A stretch of DNA of 64,000 nt from DASZPL01 sp035550315 (GTDB lineage: Bacteria; Actinomycetota; Actinomycetes; JAFAQI01), in NCBI GenBank assembly GCA_035550315.1, contig DASZPL010000139.1, forward strand, positions 30,287-94,286, in the 5' to 3' direction. The notes beneath the pieces were generated by a model. It did no database searches and was not told the origin of the DNA. It saw only the letters and a program-made list of their open reading frames with translations. Of this stretch, positions 56,627 to 63,890 are shown piece after piece; position 1 is the stretch's first letter; each line of letters opens with the position of its first letter. Position numbers and translations under genes: made by a program.

Positions 56627-57890
56627 GGCTGAGAACGTATCCACGCCGCCGGCCGATCATGCCGGCGAGCAGCCGTGGCTGACCCGCGGGGTCGGCGGGA
56701 TCGCCGCCGCCAGCCTGCTCTCCGACGTCGGGCACGAGACGGCGACCGCGGTCCTGCCCAGCTTCGTGACCACGGTGCTCCACAGCTCGGCGGCGGCGCT
56801 CGGCGCGATCGAGGGCTTCTCGGATGCCGCGGTCGGCGTCGCGAAGATGATCGGCGGCCCGCTGGCGAACGACGGCCAGCGCCGCATCCGGATCGCCACC
56901 GGCGGCTACCTCGGGACGGCGGCGTTCACCGGGACCATCGGCGCCGCGTCGGCGATCTGGCAGGTCGGCGTGCTCCGCGCGCTGGCGTGGGCGTCGCGCG
57001 GCATCCGCTCGCCGTCACGCGACACCCTGCTCGCCTCGCTGACGCCGCCGCACGCGTACGGCCGGGCCTACGGGCTGGAGCGCGCCGGCGACAACCTCGG
57101 CGCGGTCGCCGGCCCGCTGCTGGCCGCGGGCCTGGTCGCCTGGCTGGGCATCCGGCCGGCGATCTACTTCGCCTACATCCCCGGCGTGCTTGCGGCGATC
57201 GCGATCACTGTGGCCGGGCGGGAGGCGCGGCGGCGCGGCGTCGACGTCCGCGGCAAGGCCCGCGCGCAACTGTCCGGCCTGCGCGACGCCGGCCTGGTCC
57301 GGCCGTTGCTGCCGATCGCGTTGTTCGAATGCGGCAACGTGGCGACCACGCTGCTGATCCTGCGGGCCACGCAACAGCTGACGACCGGCGGCCGCAGCGC
57401 CGCGTCGGCCGCCAGCCTCGCGATCACGCTGTACGCCGCCCACAACGCGGTCGGGTCGGGGCTCGCCCTCGTCGCCGGGCGCTGGATCGACCGGGCCGGG
57501 CCGCGCATCGTGTTCGCCGTCGGTGCCATCGGATTCGCCGCTGGGTACGCCGGCTTCGCGGTCGGGCCGCACGCCTGGTGGTGGCTGCTGGTCGCGTTCG
57601 TGTTCGCCGGCGGGGCGATCGGGCTGGCGGAGACCGCGGAGTCGACGTTGGTCGCGCAGATCCTGCCCGACCGGTTGCGCGGCAGCGGCTTCGGCGTACT
57701 CGGCGGCATCCAAGCCGGCGGCGACATCATCGCCACCGTGGTCGCCGGTGCGCTCTACACCGCCGTCTCACCGGCGGCGGCGTTCGCCTACGCCGGGGCG
57801 TGGATGGTCGCGAGCGTGCTCACCACAACGCAGCTGCAAGCCCGGCCGCGGCCGCCAGCAGCCCCAACCCAAGGCTCGCCACCAGGTTGA
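56625..57890 (+). CDS. MFS transporter
   Basis: A 421-residue major facilitator superfamily membrane protein with twelve predicted helices. Characteristic parts are the loop DAAVGVAKMIGGPLANDGQRRIRI (about 67-90, shown partly), RGIRSPSRDTLLASLTP (about 125-141), and GRAYGLERAGDNLGAVAGPLLAAGLVA (about 145-171). It resembles exporters of unknown small molecules. ATG 56625 follows GGGAG by 6 bases. The last 71 bases overlap the convergent crcB gene. No linked regulator is visible. Confidence 0.9.
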   Translation: MAENVSTPPADHAGEQPWLTRGVGGIAAASLLSDVGHETATAVLPSFVTTVLHSSAAALGAIEGFSDAAVGVAKMIGGPLANDGQRRIRIATGGYLGTAAFTGTIGAASAIWQVGVLRALAWASRGIRSPSRDTLLASLTPPHAYGRAYGLERAGDNLGAVAGPLLAAGLVAWLGIRPAIYFAYIPGVLAAIAITVAGREARRRGVDVRGKARAQLSGLRDAGLVRPLLPIALFECGNVATTLLILRATQQLTTGGRSAASAASLAITLYAAHNAVGSGLALVAGRWIDRAGPRIVFAVGAIGFAAGYAGFAVGPHAWWWLLVAFVFAGGAIGLAETAESTLVAQILPDRLRGSGFGVLGGIQAGGDIIATVVAGALYTAVSPAAAFAYAGAWMVASVLTTTQLQARPRPPAAPTQGSPPG

Positions 57891-58188
57891 CCGACGCTTC
57901 CCAGACGGCTCCGGCCTGCATCAGCGCCACCGACTCGAACGCGAACGTGCTCCACGTCGTGTAGCCGCCGAGGAAGCCGGTGGCGGCGACCGCCAGGCCG
58001 GTCCCGCCGAGGCCGTGATGGATCGACAGCCCGGTCAGTAGTCCCAGCACGAACGAGCCGGTGACGTTGATGACGAGGGTCCCGATCGGCAGCACGGAGT
58101 CGTGGCGACGTTGCACCACCTGGTCCAGCAGGTAGCGGCAAACCGCGCCGGCCGCCGCGGCGAGCGCGACCGCAATCGCGAGCGGCAT
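57820..58188 (-). CDS. crcB: Fluoride channel subunit CrcB/Fluc, second copy
   Basis: A 122-residue four-helix membrane protein of the CrcB/Fluc family, which exports fluoride as a dual-topology dimer. It has AAGAVCRYLLDQ (about 12-23), GTLVINVTGSFVLGLL (about 36-51, with the pore Asn) and GFLGGYTTWSTFAFES (about 71-86, with the conserved Thr and Phe). ATG 58188 shares a base with the DUF190 stop (TGATG). Two crcB copies in one operon suggest heterodimers. Its 3' end overlaps the MFS gene by 71 bases. Confidence 0.93.
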   Translation of the reverse strand: MPLAIAVALAAAAGAVCRYLLDQVVQRRHDSVLPIGTLVINVTGSFVLGLLTGLSIHHGLGGTGLAVAATGFLGGYTTWSTFAFESVALMQAGAVWEASVNLVASLGLGLLAAAAGLAAALW

Positions 58189-58523
58189 CAGCGCTCCCGC
58201 TGGTAGCGGACGGTCTCGACATCGTCGACGACGACGAGGCCGTCCTCGACGATGCCGTCCAGCTCCGCGAGGAACGCGTCCAGCCGCGACGCGTCGTCGA
58301 CGATCACGACGACGACCGGCAGGTCCTCGGAGATGTCCAGCAGCCGGCTGGTGTGGATCCGCCCCGAGCCGCCGAAACCCTCCACGCCGCGCAGCACGGT
58401 CGCGCCGGACAAGCCGGCCGCGTGCGCCCGGTGCACGATCTCGGCGTACAGCGGCTTGTGATGAAACTTCGCAGACTCGCCGACGAACACCATCACCCGG
58501 CGAGCCGACCCGTTACGGCGCAT
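58188..58523 (-). CDS. DUF190 family protein of fluoride operon
   Basis: A 111-residue PII-like protein of the DUF190 family, often encoded with crcB. It starts RRVMVFVGESAKFHHKPLY (about 8-26), has ATVLRGVEGFGGSGRIHTS (about 41-59), and ends with a GLVVVDDVETVRY strand (about 95-107). The fold resembles PII signalling proteins and may bind a nucleotide to regulate the channels. ATG 58523 follows AAGGAGGT by 6 bases. It lies between the two crcB genes and overlaps the upstream one by 11 bases. Confidence 0.9.
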   Translation of the reverse strand: MRRNGSARRVMVFVGESAKFHHKPLYAEIVHRAHAAGLSGATVLRGVEGFGGSGRIHTSRLLDISEDLPVVVVIVDDASRLDAFLAELDGIVEDGLVVVDDVETVRYQRER

Positions 58524-58929
58524 TCCGCGACCTCCTTCCGAGGCGGCGGTCCATGGCCTCAAGACCAGACACCGACAGCATGCCGAGGACCACGGCGGTT
58601 AGGCCAGCGCCGAGGCTGGCAAGCAGGTAGCCGATGGCCAGCGCCTGGTGACCGTGCGCCACCAGCAGGTCGGTCGCGGTCATCACCGAGCCGAAGGTGG
58701 TGAACGCCCCGCACCAGCCGGTGCCGAGCGCCACCCGCAGGTAGGGCACCGACCGGTTGCGCGTCAGCATCACGATCGCGCCGAGCAGGAACGCGCCACC
58801 GAGGTTGATCAGCAGCGTGGCGGTCGGGAAGCTGCCGCGGGGCGAGGGCCAGGCCGCCGTGATCTCGTAGCGGGCGAGGCCGCCGAAAAAGCCGCCGATG
58901 AAGACGGCCACCAGCCGGTCCGGGGTCAC
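58513..58929 (-). CDS. crcB: Fluoride channel subunit CrcB/Fluc, first copy
   Basis: A 138-residue four-helix CrcB/Fluc protein. It begins with VFIGGFFGGLARYEIT (about 9-24) with the conserved Gly and Arg, has ATLLINLGGAFLLGAIV (about 37-53, pore Asn) and GTGWCGAFTTFGSVM (about 69-83, Thr-Phe pore). GTG 58929 has an AGGAG site 6 bases upstream inside the putative riboswitch's end. It is the first gene of the three-gene fluoride export operon and is likely turned on by fluoride through the upstream RNA. Confidence 0.94.
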   Translation of the reverse strand: MTPDRLVAVFIGGFFGGLARYEITAAWPSPRGSFPTATLLINLGGAFLLGAIVMLTRNRSVPYLRVALGTGWCGAFTTFGSVMTATDLLVAHGHQALAIGYLLASLGAGLTAVVLGMLSVSGLEAMDRRLGRRSRNAP

Positions 58930-58940
58930 GACGATCTCCT

Positions 58941-58997
58941 GTCTTCACAGGGACCGTTGGCCGCATGCTGCGGCGTTCGAAGGCGAGCCCCTCCGCC
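58941..58997 (-). ncRNA. Probable fluoride riboswitch (crcB motif)
   Basis: Read on the minus strand the region starts GGCGGAGGGGCTCGCC, the same 16-base layout as the first stem-loop of the crcB RNA, then has a CCGC..GCGG stem and CCAACGGTCCCTGTG, in which CCCT can form the pseudoknot with AGGG of the first loop. It ends just before the ribosome site of crcB, so translational control is likely. Some positions differ from consensus. Confidence 0.65.
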
Positions 58998-59025
58998 GTG
59001 ACCTAACGAGTCCAGGCTATCGGAG

Positions 59026-59607
59026 TTAGCGGACCAGCAAGGCGCCGACGACATAGGTGCGGACGTAGCGGCGCAGCTCGTCCACGCTGCGATCGCGGTG
59101 GCCCGGGACGACGAGCAGCGAGTGGATCATCCGGACGACGTACTCGACGGCGTCCGGCAGCTGCACGCCGCGGCGGACCATCCCGGCGGCCCGAGCCTGC
59201 GAGAAGTACGGCGCGATGAACTCGGTGCAGGCGGCGTAGATGGCGGCCGCGTCGGACGCCTCCGCCGTGCGCGAGAGCGGGCTGGCGAGCATCCGCACCC
59301 GCCACGGCTCGCTGCGCACCCACTCCACCGCGGACACCACCAGGTCGACGATCGCGTCACCGACCGAGCGAGCCGACCCGAGCCGCGCGGGCAGCTGCGG
59401 CAGGAACGCCTGTGCCGAGCGCAGCAGCACCGCGAGGATGATCTCGTCCCGGCCACCTGGGAAATGCCGATAGACGGTCGCCCGCGACACGCCGGCGCCG
59501 GCGGCAATGTCCTCGACGGTCGTCTTGGCGACGCCGAACCGCGCGAAACAGGACTCGGCCGCGCCGACGATGTCGACCGGGGCGGCGAGGATGGCGGTCT
59601 GAGACAT
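59026..59607 (-). CDS. TetR family transcriptional regulator
   Basis: A 193-residue TetR protein. The helix-turn-helix is about 28-52 (TTVEDIAAGAGVSRATVYRHF), followed by the PGGRDEII loop and a helical C-terminal domain of the TetR_C class. It is divergent from the MpaB-like oxygenase gene and is likely its repressor; the dyad TGAGACA...TGTCTCA at 59600-59625 overlaps its own start codon, pointing to autoregulation. ATG 59607 is the only sensible start. The ligand is unknown, perhaps a lipid or aromatic compound. Confidence 0.93.
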   Translation of the reverse strand: MSQTAILAAPVDIVGAAESCFARFGVAKTTVEDIAAGAGVSRATVYRHFPGGRDEIILAVLLRSAQAFLPQLPARLGSARSVGDAIVDLVVSAVEWVRSEPWRVRMLASPLSRTAEASDAAAIYAACTEFIAPYFSQARAAGMVRRGVQLPDAVEYVVRMIHSLLVVPGHRDRSVDELRRYVRTYVVGALLVR

Positions 59608-59625
59608 TAGACTCTGATTGTCTCA
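59600..59625. promoter_or_regulatory. TetR operator candidate with 7-bp arms
   Basis: TGAGACA (59600-59606) and TGTCTCA (59619-59625) are exact inverted repeats separated by 12 bases. They span the TetR start codon and the 35-bp divergent gap to the oxygenase gene, where an operator controlling both would be expected. Confidence 0.6.
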
Positions 59626-59642
59626 CGTCTCGGGAGGTGACA

Positions 59643-60581
59643 GTGACGATGGTGGCGCTGGTCCCAGATCTCCGTGCGCCCATTGCCAAAGGCTGGAATG
59701 CCGCAGTCGGCTCGGCGAGCCTGCCCGGCGTTCAGTTCACCGACCCGCCGGGCGACCCGGGCCTGTTCGGGCCGGGCAGCGCGATCTGGTACGTGCACTC
59801 GGACGTGTCGACGCTGATCGGCGGGCTGAGCGGGCTGCTGCTCGGCGGGTTGCATCACCCGACGCTGCACGGCACCAACCAGCACTCGTCGTACACCGAC
59901 GACCCGCTCGCCCGGCTCGGCCGCACCGCCTCGTTCGTCAACGCCATGACCTGGGCCAGCGTTCCGGTGGTCGAGCGCACCTGCGACATCGTGCGCAAGA
60001 TGCATCGGCGGGTGCACGGCACGATGCCGGACGGCCGGCCGTACGACGCCAACGACGACGATCAGCTGATCTGGACCGCGATGACGCAGGCGTACAGCAT
60101 CGTGCGCGCCCACCTGCGCTACCACCCGAAACCGCTGACCGGCAGCCGGCTCGACGAGTACTACTCGCAGTACGCCCAGTTCGCGATCAAGCTGGGTGCG
60201 ACCAAACCGGTGCCGAGCACGGTCGAAGACGTCGACGACTACTTCCACGACATGCGGCCGCAGCTCAGCTTCGCCGAAGAGACCGCCGACTTAGCCGAGT
60301 TCTTCCGCCGGCCGATCGGAAGTGATCCGATGACCAAGTCGGCGAGCCTGCTGATCAACCGGGCGGCGTTCGAGTCGCTGCCGCGGTGGGCGAAGCGGCT
60401 CTACGGCCTGCACGCCGACGGCTGGCTGGAGTCGAAGCCGCGCGCGCTCGACGCCGTGGCCACCCGGATGGCCGCGCTGTCGTTCCTGTCGGTGCTGCGC
60501 TGGGGACTGGGGCCGCACGCACTCCAAGAGCAGGCGCTCGAGCGCTGCCGGGCGGTGAGCGCACCGAGCCTGGCGAGCTAG
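59643..60581 (+). CDS. MpaB-family (DUF2236) oxygenase-like protein
   Basis: A 312-residue DUF2236/MpaB protein, a haem-binding oxygenase family that includes the latex-clearing protein Lcp and MpaB. It shows GPGSAIWYVHSDVSTLIGG (about 42-60), LLLGGLHHPTLHG (about 64-76), and HRRVHGTMPDGRPYDANDDD (about 121-140), where His residues may bind haem. GTG 59643 is favoured by GGGAGG spacing; GTG 59637 and ATG 59649 are also in frame. It is likely controlled by the divergent TetR protein. Substrate unknown. Confidence 0.88.
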   Translation: MTMVALVPDLRAPIAKGWNAAVGSASLPGVQFTDPPGDPGLFGPGSAIWYVHSDVSTLIGGLSGLLLGGLHHPTLHGTNQHSSYTDDPLARLGRTASFVNAMTWASVPVVERTCDIVRKMHRRVHGTMPDGRPYDANDDDQLIWTAMTQAYSIVRAHLRYHPKPLTGSRLDEYYSQYAQFAIKLGATKPVPSTVEDVDDYFHDMRPQLSFAEETADLAEFFRRPIGSDPMTKSASLLINRAAFESLPRWAKRLYGLHADGWLESKPRALDAVATRMAALSFLSVLRWGLGPHALQEQALERCRAVSAPSLAS

Positions 60582-60602
60582 CGCGAAGCCTGTCCGGCGC
60601 AG

Positions 60603-60965
60603 CTAGCTGACGTGCTCCAACCGGGCGCAATTCGCCCAGGCCGACCAGCCGCTGATGGCGTGCTGCCGCTTCGCGGCGCGGGTCTGCAGCGCCGGCTTGG
60701 CCTGGTCGGGGCGGCCGGCGAAGCCCAGCCCGTGCCAGGTGGCGCGCAGGAACTGGTAGGCGCCGTAGTAGCGGTGGTTGCTCGAGACCAGGTGCCAGTT
60801 GTTGCCGGACTCGCAGACCCGGATCCGGTGCAGCTTCTGCTCGAGCGTCAGGTGGTGATGGGCATGCGCGGCCGCGACCGGCGGCGCCGATGCCACGCCG
60901 GCCAGGCTGATGCCCGCGGCGGCGAGCAGACAGACGAATCCTCGGGTGGCGGCGCCATAACGCAC
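60603..60965 (-). CDS. Secreted Rpf-like transglycosylase
   Basis: A 120-residue exported protein. Residues 1-31 are a signal peptide ending near AHAHH. The mature domain carries the resuscitation-promoting factor/transglycosylase-like fold: RVCESGNNW (about 47-55, with catalytic Glu), RYYGAYQFLRATWHGLGF (about 64-81), and a second Cys near the C-terminus for a disulfide. Such enzymes cleave peptidoglycan. GTG 60965 lies directly behind the c-di-AMP riboswitch, which switches off expression when c-di-AMP is high in other actinomycetes. It is convergent with the MpaB-like gene. Confidence 0.9.
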   Translation of the reverse strand: MRYGAATRGFVCLLAAAGISLAGVASAPPVAAAHAHHHLTLEQKLHRIRVCESGNNWHLVSSNHRYYGAYQFLRATWHGLGFAGRPDQAKPALQTRAAKRQHAISGWSAWANCARLEHVS

Positions 60966-60983
60966 GTCGAACTCTTCCTCGGA

Positions 60984-61115
60984 CGCCGGCGAAGTTAGCT
61001 GTCGGGTTCGGACGCAGGATTCGCCCGGCCGCATTGCTGCGGCTTCACCCCAAGAACACCGGCAACTCGTGCGCCGGCATCCGGAGAACTGGTTCCTCCG
61101 CTCCCGCCGCCGCTG
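60984..61115 (-). ncRNA. c-di-AMP riboswitch (ydaO-yuaA motif)
   Basis: On the minus strand the leader of the Rpf-like gene shows, in order, GGAGGAACCAG, GGGGTGAAGCCGC, GGCCGGGCGAAT, and GTCCGAACCCGACAGCTAAC, the highly conserved blocks of the ydaO c-di-AMP riboswitch. The aptamer spans about 130 bases and ends some 20 bases before the GTG. ydaO elements ahead of Rpf-type genes are known in actinobacteria. The rest of the 276-bp gap to the SCO6745 gene holds only its promoter region. Confidence 0.93.
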
Positions 61116-61241
61116 GTCGGACACCACCGGCCGGGGCGGGATTTGGCGATCGGCCGGTAGAGCGCGCCGGGGGGTAGCGCGCCACCTCGGACCCTACCGC
61201 GACCGAGCCGCCGGCGCGGCGCAGGCCGTAGGGTCCAGCGA

Positions 61242-62093
61242 ATGACGATCAGCGCAGGGGCGGAAGCGGCCCGGGCCGCCCACCACACGCTCGAGCCGAT
61301 GCACGCGGTCTCCTACTTCGCATCGGAGCACGGCCTGCACTACGCCGACCTCGGGATCACGGGAGGCATGCGCGGCTACTTCGCATCTCGGTCGGCGGCC
61401 CTCGGCCGAGTGCCCGCCGAGGTCGTCGTGGCGACCTTCTACAACTTCTCCCCCGCACTCATCGCCAAGGCGATCCCGTCGGTGTGGGAGGTGACCAGCC
61501 CGGAAGCCGTGCTCGAGGCGCGGCTCGCGGCGACCGACGCGACCTACCGCCGCGTGCTGGGCGACGACGTCCTGCGCTCCGACGAGATGGCGGAGGCTGC
61601 CGAGCTGGCCAAGACCGCAACCGCAGCGCTGTCGCCGATCGGCCGGCCGTTGTACGCCGGGCACGCCGCCCTGCCGTGGCCCGACGCACCGCACCTGCGG
61701 CTCTTCCACGCGGTGACGCTGCTCCGCGAACATCGCGGTGACGGCCACATCGCCGCACTGCTGCTCGCGGGACTCGACGCGGTCGAGACGCTGGTCTCGT
61801 ACGTGCCCGTCGGGAAGGGCCTGCCAGAAGGAGTCCTCCGCACCACCCGGGGATGGAGCGAGCCCGAGTGGGACGCGGCGGTTGCGCGGCTGCGCGATCG
61901 CGGCATCATCGACGACAGCGGGGGACTCACGCCCGCCGGCCAGCAACAACGGGACACCATCGAGGCGCAGACCGACGAGGCGGCCGCCGCGGCGTACCTG
62001 CATCTCGGACCCGATGGCACGAAGCGGCTGCGCGACTTGGTGCGACCTTGGAAGCAGGCGATGAACGCGAGCATTGTGGACGGACTGCGGTGA
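61242..62093 (+). CDS. SCO6745 family protein
   Basis: A 283-residue cytoplasmic protein that matches the actinobacterial SCO6745 family by its LEPMHAVSYFASE start (about 17-29), the RGYFASRSAALGRVP (about 44-58) and VVATFYNFSP (about 62-71) segments, and a C-terminal winged-helix-like part (about 190-250: WDAAVARLRDRGIIDDSGGLTPAG, quoted in part). The family has been annotated as a helix-turn-helix protein, but no DNA target is known. It overlaps the following SDR gene by GTGA, so they are co-expressed. Confidence 0.85.
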   Translation: MTISAGAEAARAAHHTLEPMHAVSYFASEHGLHYADLGITGGMRGYFASRSAALGRVPAEVVVATFYNFSPALIAKAIPSVWEVTSPEAVLEARLAATDATYRRVLGDDVLRSDEMAEAAELAKTATAALSPIGRPLYAGHAALPWPDAPHLRLFHAVTLLREHRGDGHIAALLLAGLDAVETLVSYVPVGKGLPEGVLRTTRGWSEPEWDAAVARLRDRGIIDDSGGLTPAGQQQRDTIEAQTDEAAAAAYLHLGPDGTKRLRDLVRPWKQAMNASIVDGLR

Positions 62094-62851
62094 GCGACCG
62101 GGACTTCGCCGGGAAGGTCGCCTGGATCACCGGCGGCGCACGCGGCTTCGGCGAAGGCGCCGCGCGACGGCTCGCCTCAATCGGTGCGACGATCGTGATC
62201 TCCGACGTCGAAACCGCCGCCGGGCAGCGGGTCGCCGAGGACCTCGACGGCGCGTTCGTGGCCTGCGACGTCAGCCGGTTCGAAGACTCGCAAGCCGCCG
62301 TGGCCTCGGTGGTCGAGCGCTACGGGCGGCTCGACGTCGCCTTTCTCAACGCCGGCGTGTCCACCGGGTGCGGCATGGCCGCCGACTTCGATCCAGCCGC
62401 CTACCGCAGGGCCATGTCGGTCAACCTCGACGGCGTGGTGTACGGCGCGCACGCGGCGTTCGCCGCGCTGGCGGCCGACGGCGGCGGCGCGCTGGTCGCC
62501 ACGGCAAGCCTGGCCGGACTCACCGGCACGCCGTTCGACCCGATCTACGGCGCGAACAAGCACGGCGTCGTCGGTCTCGTCCGCTCGCTCGGACCCGACT
62601 GGGTGCAGCACGGCGTGCGGGTCAACGCGCTGTGCCCAGGGTTCGCGGACACCCAGATCGTCGACCCGCTCCGCGAAACGCTGGCCGCCGGCGGCATCCC
62701 GCTGATCCCGGTCGAGCACGTGGTGGACGGGTTCATGGCCGCGCTCACCAGCGACGGTGTCGGCGAGTGCTGGTACGTGCAGCCGGGCCGGCCGCCGGAG
62801 CCGTTCAAGTTCCGCGGGATCCCCGGTCCCCGGTCCGCGGATCCGGAATAG
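62090..62851 (+). CDS. Short-chain dehydrogenase/reductase
   Basis: A 253-residue classical SDR. It has TGGARGFGEGAARRL (about 14-28), NAGVSTG (about 84-90), catalytic Ser in TASLAG (about 137-142) and YGANK (about 150-154). GTG 62090 overlaps the SCO6745 stop (GTGA), so translation is coupled. The C-terminal tail WYVQPGRPPEPFKFRGIPG (about 224-242) resembles SDRs that act on branched alcohols or steroid-like compounds. Substrate unknown. A pirin gene follows after 52 bases. Confidence 0.92.
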   Translation: MSDRDFAGKVAWITGGARGFGEGAARRLASIGATIVISDVETAAGQRVAEDLDGAFVACDVSRFEDSQAAVASVVERYGRLDVAFLNAGVSTGCGMAADFDPAAYRRAMSVNLDGVVYGAHAAFAALAADGGGALVATASLAGLTGTPFDPIYGANKHGVVGLVRSLGPDWVQHGVRVNALCPGFADTQIVDPLRETLAAGGIPLIPVEHVVDGFMAALTSDGVGECWYVQPGRPPEPFKFRGIPGPRSADPE

Positions 62852-62903
62852 TTGTGCCCGCAACTAGGTTGCGGCTGGCGTAAGCCACTCCCCGGAGGTC
62901 GTC

Positions 62904-63890
62904 ATGCCAGCAGTCACCGTCGCCGACCCGAGCACGCTTGCGCGGGTCCCGCTGCTCGATCCGGCGGTGAACCGGCCGCGGCGGGTCAAGCAGGTCACCA
63001 CCGCACCGAGCGGGTTCGAGGGCGAGGGCTTCCCGGTGCGCCGGGCGTTCGCCGGCGTCGAGCTCGCCGATCTCGACCCGTTCGTGCACATGGACCAGAT
63101 GGGTGAGGTCGACTATGCGCCGGGCGAGCCGAAGGGCACACCGTGGCACCCGCATCGCGGCTTCGAGACCGTGACGTACATCATCGACGGCACGTTCGAG
63201 CACAACGACTCGAACGGCGGCGGCGGTGTCATCACCGACGGCGACACGCAGTGGATGACCGCCGGCGGCGGCATCCTGCACATCGAGAAGCCGCCGGAGC
63301 GGCTGGTCGCGAGCGGCGGCCGGTTCCACGGCCTGCAGCTGTGGGTGAACCTGCCGCGCGCGCAGAAGTTCGTGCCGCCGCGCTACCAGGACCTGCGCGG
63401 CGGGCAGGTGGCGCTGCTGACCACGCCCGACGCCGGCTCGCTCATCCGCGTGATCGCCGGCGACGTCGCCGGGCACACCGGGCCCGGCTCGACGTACACC
63501 CCGATGACGATGGTGCACGCGACCGTCGCGCCCGGCGCCGAGCTGTCGCTGCCATGGCGCGCCGACTTCAACGCGCTCGCCTATGTCCTCGCCGGCGACG
63601 GCACCGTCGGCCCGGACCGGGTCGCCGTGCGCACCGGTCAGCTGGCGGTCTTCGGGCCGGGCGAGAGCCTGACGGTCACCGCGGCGCCGAGCCAGGACTC
63701 GCGGCACGCCGCCGGCCTGGAGGTCGTGCTGCTCGGCGGCCAGCCGATCCGGGAGCCGGTCGCGTGGATGGGGCCGTTCGTGATGAACACGAAGGCCGAG
63801 GTGCTGCAGGCGTTCGAGGACTACCAGGCCGGACGGCTCGGCACGATCCCGGCCGTGCACGGCGCCCCGGAGACCCCGGTCACGACGTGA
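62904..63890 (+). CDS. Pirin family protein
   Basis: A 328-residue bicupin protein of the pirin family. The N-terminal cupin has the metal site PWHPHRGFETVTYIIDG (about 77-93, two His), GDTQWMTAGGGILHIEKP (about 112-129, with His and Glu), and the second cupin lies around 190-300. Pirins are iron-binding and act as quercetinase-like dioxygenases or redox-sensing regulators. ATG 62904 follows GGAGGT by 6 bases. Its stop overlaps the end of the convergent FN3 protein gene by 11 bases. Probably monocistronic. Confidence 0.93.
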   Translation: MPAVTVADPSTLARVPLLDPAVNRPRRVKQVTTAPSGFEGEGFPVRRAFAGVELADLDPFVHMDQMGEVDYAPGEPKGTPWHPHRGFETVTYIIDGTFEHNDSNGGGGVITDGDTQWMTAGGGILHIEKPPERLVASGGRFHGLQLWVNLPRAQKFVPPRYQDLRGGQVALLTTPDAGSLIRVIAGDVAGHTGPGSTYTPMTMVHATVAPGAELSLPWRADFNALAYVLAGDGTVGPDRVAVRTGQLAVFGPGESLTVTAAPSQDSRHAAGLEVVLLGGQPIREPVAWMGPFVMNTKAEVLQAFEDYQAGRLGTIPAVHGAPETPVTT

